DNA of 64,000 bases. Source: Klebsormidium nitens (lineage: Eukaryota; Streptophyta; Klebsormidiophyceae; Klebsormidiales; Klebsormidiaceae). The notes under the pieces were generated by a model that was given only the letters and a program-made list of their open reading frames with translations, did no database searches and was not told the origin of the DNA. The stretch lies in assembly GCA_000708835.1 (NCBI GenBank), contig DF237130.1:80048-144047 (forward strand). Reading direction: 5' to 3'. Positions 60,689-64,000 of the stretch are shown here, piece by piece (within the stretch, counting starts at the first letter, position 1; each line of letters opens with the position of its first letter). Made by a program: the position numbers and the translations under genes.

Positions 60689-63600
60689 ATGGGGGACGAG
60701 GACGCCCCACCAGCCACGGCGGGGCCAAGCGATAAGCAGAAGAGGCCCAGCTACTTCAACCCGAAGCCCCCCGCTATTGTGCCCGCACTCATTGCGTGCC
60801 ACCCGCATGCGCCGATTGTAGTGGTGGCCATTGGGGCAGCATTGCGGGTGCTCAATTATGAGTAAGCGCGCACAAGGGGACTTGGTCTTGTCACAGACTT
60901 TGCTTGTTGGTTGCTTCTTTCTCGTCAATTGGGAATGTGGCTCCAATGTGGCCGCGGGAGCGCACGTCTTCACCACCCTAGCCGCAGCTTTCGCTGTTCC
61001 ACTGATGAAATGAAGAATGCTGGGTCTCAGAATTGTTGTTCCCTCTCCACTGCGATGGCCAAGGATAGGTGCATACCAACATAAGCTGAAACGGCGCCAT
61101 CCTTTGGTGCATAATGTTTGATTCCCTTTGTTCAGGACCGGTGAAGCGCTTTTGCTATCAGACGCCACCATTCCTCGCCGCCACCGGGAGGCCATCCGAG
61201 CCATTGCTTTTCACCCATCGGGCGCCTTGTTTGCTTCCGGCGGGGACGACAAGCTTGTCAAGGTCTGGGACACTGCCACCTGGACCTGCCGCAAGACCGT
61301 GTAAGGGCCAGCCCGCTATTTTGTCTGCCCCTTCTGAAGCTTTGCCTGGACAGTGACGGCCCCCAGCAGGCCCTTCTTCGGTTTGAACCTCGTGAAGGTG
61401 GCTTTCATTTTGCTGGTTGTTCATTCATGACCAAGTTCAACACAGGGGGTCATTCGGCAATCCCCGTGGCAATCCTAATGCTCCACGTTACTTTGCAGGT
61501 CAGGGCCCAAGAAAATAAGCAGCGTAGTGTTCAGTGCGGATGCCCGCTGGCTGTGCTTCTCCGACAAGTACGGCATCGTCCATGTGACCTCCACAGGCGG
61601 CCCCGGAGATGCTGTGGACAGCGCGGAGGCGGGCATCAAGCAGCTGCTGGCGCACTGCAGCAGCATCATCACCAGCCTGGTGCGCCACCCAGCTTTGGCA
61701 CCGCAGGATGGAGGGGGGGAGGGCCTGTTGGGGATGGCTGAGATGGCACTTATCCGTTGCATTCGAAATTGACTGAGAGTGCAAAATGGAGTGCACTGGG
61801 GGAAGCTTTGGGAGGGCTGCTTTCTTCACCGTGGTCCGTAACAACTCGAATGGAACTTGTTGTCATTGGCGTCATGAGGAAGCATCACTTGTAAGAATGT
61901 GCGGAAGCCGAGACGTTCTGATGACGTCGTCAACATTTGTGCAGGCTATGTCCCCTGATGGGCGCTTCATTGCAAGTGCCGACCGGGACTACAAGCTGAG
62001 GGTAAGGGCTTCTGACATGCAGCAATTGTGACTGGTTGAAGCTACAACTCAGGCAGGTCAGTGCAATCGGTCATTTGGTATCCAAAAGTGCCATTCTTTG
62101 CTGAGAGGAGACGCGAAACCTGTGCTTCTCCCTTCTCTTCATAAAAGCACCTGTCAAGGATCGGTTTCAAGCCCCTTGTTTGTTTGCAGCCCCGGTTGTT
62201 CGTTGATTCATCCCCCCTCCTGGTGTGCATTGCAGGTGAGCGTGTTCCCCGCCACCCCCCTGGCCGGTGCCCCGGAGATCCAGTCCTTCTGCCTGGGCCA
62301 CACCTCGTACCTGACCGCCGCCCTCTTCCTGCCGGGCGGCCTCCTCGTATCTGCTGGCGGGGACGGCACCCTGCGCCTCTGGCAGCCACAAATGGGAGAG
62401 CTGCTCCAGACGCTACGCCTGGCGGGAGAACAAGAGGTGGGCACCTGACAAGCACACATGGCGCGCCCCTGTTGTTGCGGTGCTCGTGTTGCTGCGGGGG
62501 CTGTGGAGCTCAAGGGGAGGGGCAGCAAGTGAGAGCAAAAGCTCTCCGCTACATACATATGCTGCATCACCGATCCGAAACTGGATTCGAGGCGGTGCGC
62601 AGTCTGTGCGTACAGGCTAAGAAATCTGTTCAAAGCCTTGAAAAGAAGACCATTGCTTTCGGTTGTTCCTATGTTGCAAAGGCTTTGGGTATTTCTGAGA
62701 CTCTGACTGTCCCGTCTTTTTCGCCGTGTTTGCCAGATCGCCCCCGTGGAGTCGGTGATGAGCCTGGACGAGGGCGACTCCGCCTCAGAGAGCAGCGGGC
62801 GCGCCATTGTGGCCCTGGCCCTCGCCCCAGATGGCGTCAGCCTGGCAGCGGCGCTCGAGGGGTGCGTACCATTGTGTAAAGAACCACACACCGTTCCTCT
62901 GCGCTTGCGCCCCCGCTAGTCAGGTTGTTGATTCTTGTTGCCCAGCCGTGCATGGCAACTTGTATTGATGGCAAACAAGGACGGCCAGGCGTGCAGGCTT
63001 TGACACCTGCAAGAATTGGAGCGGAACAGCCTGCGATTGGTCTGCCCCGAAAGGGACTTATCGGGATCGAATTCGGATGATTTCAGATGGAGGGCGTCTA
63101 TTGTGCTGACAGAGCCGGACGGCTATACCTTCCTTCGTATAGTTCCTCTTCAATATCCGGTCGAACTTGTGCTGCCAACCCGTTCCCTGACTGGCGTGCA
63201 CCCGCCTCTGCAGCTGTTCGGAGGTGGTGTTTGTGCACATGGTAGGGGAGCCCCCCGCCCTGGTGGTCGCTCAGCGGCTGAGCCTCGGGGGCCGCGCCCC
63301 GCCGACCAGCCTGGCCTTTGATGCGGGGGGCCGCGTGTGGAGAGTGGCCGGCGCTGTGCAGGAGATCGAGACGGGGGACGCCGTAGTTACGGAGGAGGTG
63401 AGGCCAAGAGCCGACAAGTGGGGCCACGTAATGGGCTCTCGCGAGCTTCTTTCCGACCTGTGTATGCTCTGCAGCGTCAGCCTGGGGTGTCCTCGTGGGA
63501 CCAGGGCTGCAGTTTCCTCGACCACACACTGCAGCCCAGAAGCACCCGGTTCGTAAATCGTAGAGACTGTGAACTGGTTGCTAAATTGCCCAGACAGAGC

Positions 63601-64000
63601 CTTCAGAGCCATTAGAGCCGTCAGAGCTTGCTTGTCCAATTGCCGTTTGATGTTCAAGGAGGCGTAGCTTTGCCCGCGCTGTTGGCGTGTGAGCGCGGCT
63701 GCTGGATTGCCACGCCCGCATGGCATGCGGCTGACGGCCCGCTGCTCTGCCGCTCTCCTGCAGGCGCTGGCGGCCAAGGAGGCTGCCGCAGCCGCTGCGG
63801 CTGCAAGCGCGGCCGTGCAGGTCGAGCTGCTGCAGCGCCGCGAGACAGGGGTCAGCGCGAGGGAGCGGAGCGCGGAGCCAGTGGGGCATGGAGCAGGCGA
63901 GGAGGCGGCGTCCGCAGCAGCAGTCTATGAAGTGGGGGAGCTGCCTGGCGGGAGCGCAGCCCAGGGTGTACTAGAAGGGAGCCAAGCGGATGCGCAAGCG
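60689..64000 (+). CDS. WDR4: WDR4/Trm82-like WD40 protein (partial, 3' end off window)
   Basis: Eight exons in phase: 60689-60861, 61136-61300, 61499-61679, 61945-62001, 62236-62436, 62737-62861, 63214-63397 and 63764 to beyond 64000, 441 residues seen. The family is the non-catalytic subunit that, with METTL1/Trm8, forms the tRNA guanine-N7 methyltransferase (m7G46). WD40 blades are visible: AIAFHPSGALFASGGDDKLV plus KVWD, VVFSADARWLCFSDKYGIVH, LLAHCSSIITSL with MSPDGRFIASADRDYKLRV, and LGHTSYLTAALFLPGGLLVS followed by a GDGTLRLW blade. The LAHC-SIIT / SPDGRFI-SADRDYK block is characteristic of WDR4/Trm82. The last visible exon is Ala- and Glu-rich and looks disordered. The family name is likely but would be firmer with the missing end. 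Confidence 0.85.

Noticed and set aside
1-64000. CRISPR arrays, tRNA or rRNA genes, operons and prophage
   Set aside because: No regularly spaced repeats, no recognisable tRNA A/B boxes with cloverleaf, no rRNA-like sequence; intron structure shows a eukaryotic nuclear region.

Overview
The window looks like nuclear DNA from a streptophyte green alga or early-diverging plant lineage. Genes carry many short GT-AG introns, exons are GC-rich (about 60% or more by eye) and introns and spacers are nearer 50%. The gene set is plant-like: a MET1/DNMT1-type methyltransferase with two RFD-like regions, an OZ1/VAR3-like RanBP2 organelle zinc-finger protein, a plant-type fructokinase and gamma-glutamyl hydrolase, and an organellar TyrRS. 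Gene density (11 loci in 64 kb) and style would fit a charophyte such as Klebsormidium; the species is my inference, not something shown by the sequence.

Layout: (1) 281-1975 (+) single-exon organellar tyrosyl-tRNA synthetase; (2) 4829-5543 (-) a short F-box/kelch-like locus that needs two frame changes; (3) 7347-13280 (+) an eight-exon gene for a predicted secreted protein with a lamin-tail-like domain, Pro/Thr linkers and a duplicated cysteine module; (4) 14494-25590 (-) an eight-exon gene for a predicted coiled-coil protein of about 2,424 residues in which every intron is phase 0; (5) 28387-29476 (-) mitochondrial-type ribosomal protein bL27; (6) 30577-31355 (+) LSM8; (7) 32807-36194 (-) fructokinase; (8) 37895-41252 (+) gamma-glutamyl hydrolase; (9) 43013-54246 (+) an 18-exon DNA (cytosine-5) methyltransferase of about 1,584 residues; (10) 55623-60379 (-) the OZ1/VAR3-like protein with a glycine/arginine-rich tail interrupted by an assembly gap; (11) 60689-64000 (+) a WDR4/Trm82-like WD40 protein that runs off the window. 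Loci 10 and 11 are divergent, with only about 310 bp between start codons.

The genes do not form an operon or a single pathway. Several serve organelle gene expression or RNA biology (TyrRS, bL27, LSM8, OZ1-like, WDR4). The parts least explained by known families are the secreted lamin-tail/cysteine-module protein, the giant coiled-coil gene, and a 209-bp MITE-like hairpin at 26741-26949. Exon boundaries were worked out by eye from GT-AG sites, phase continuity and family similarity recalled from knowledge; no alignment or transcript data were available.
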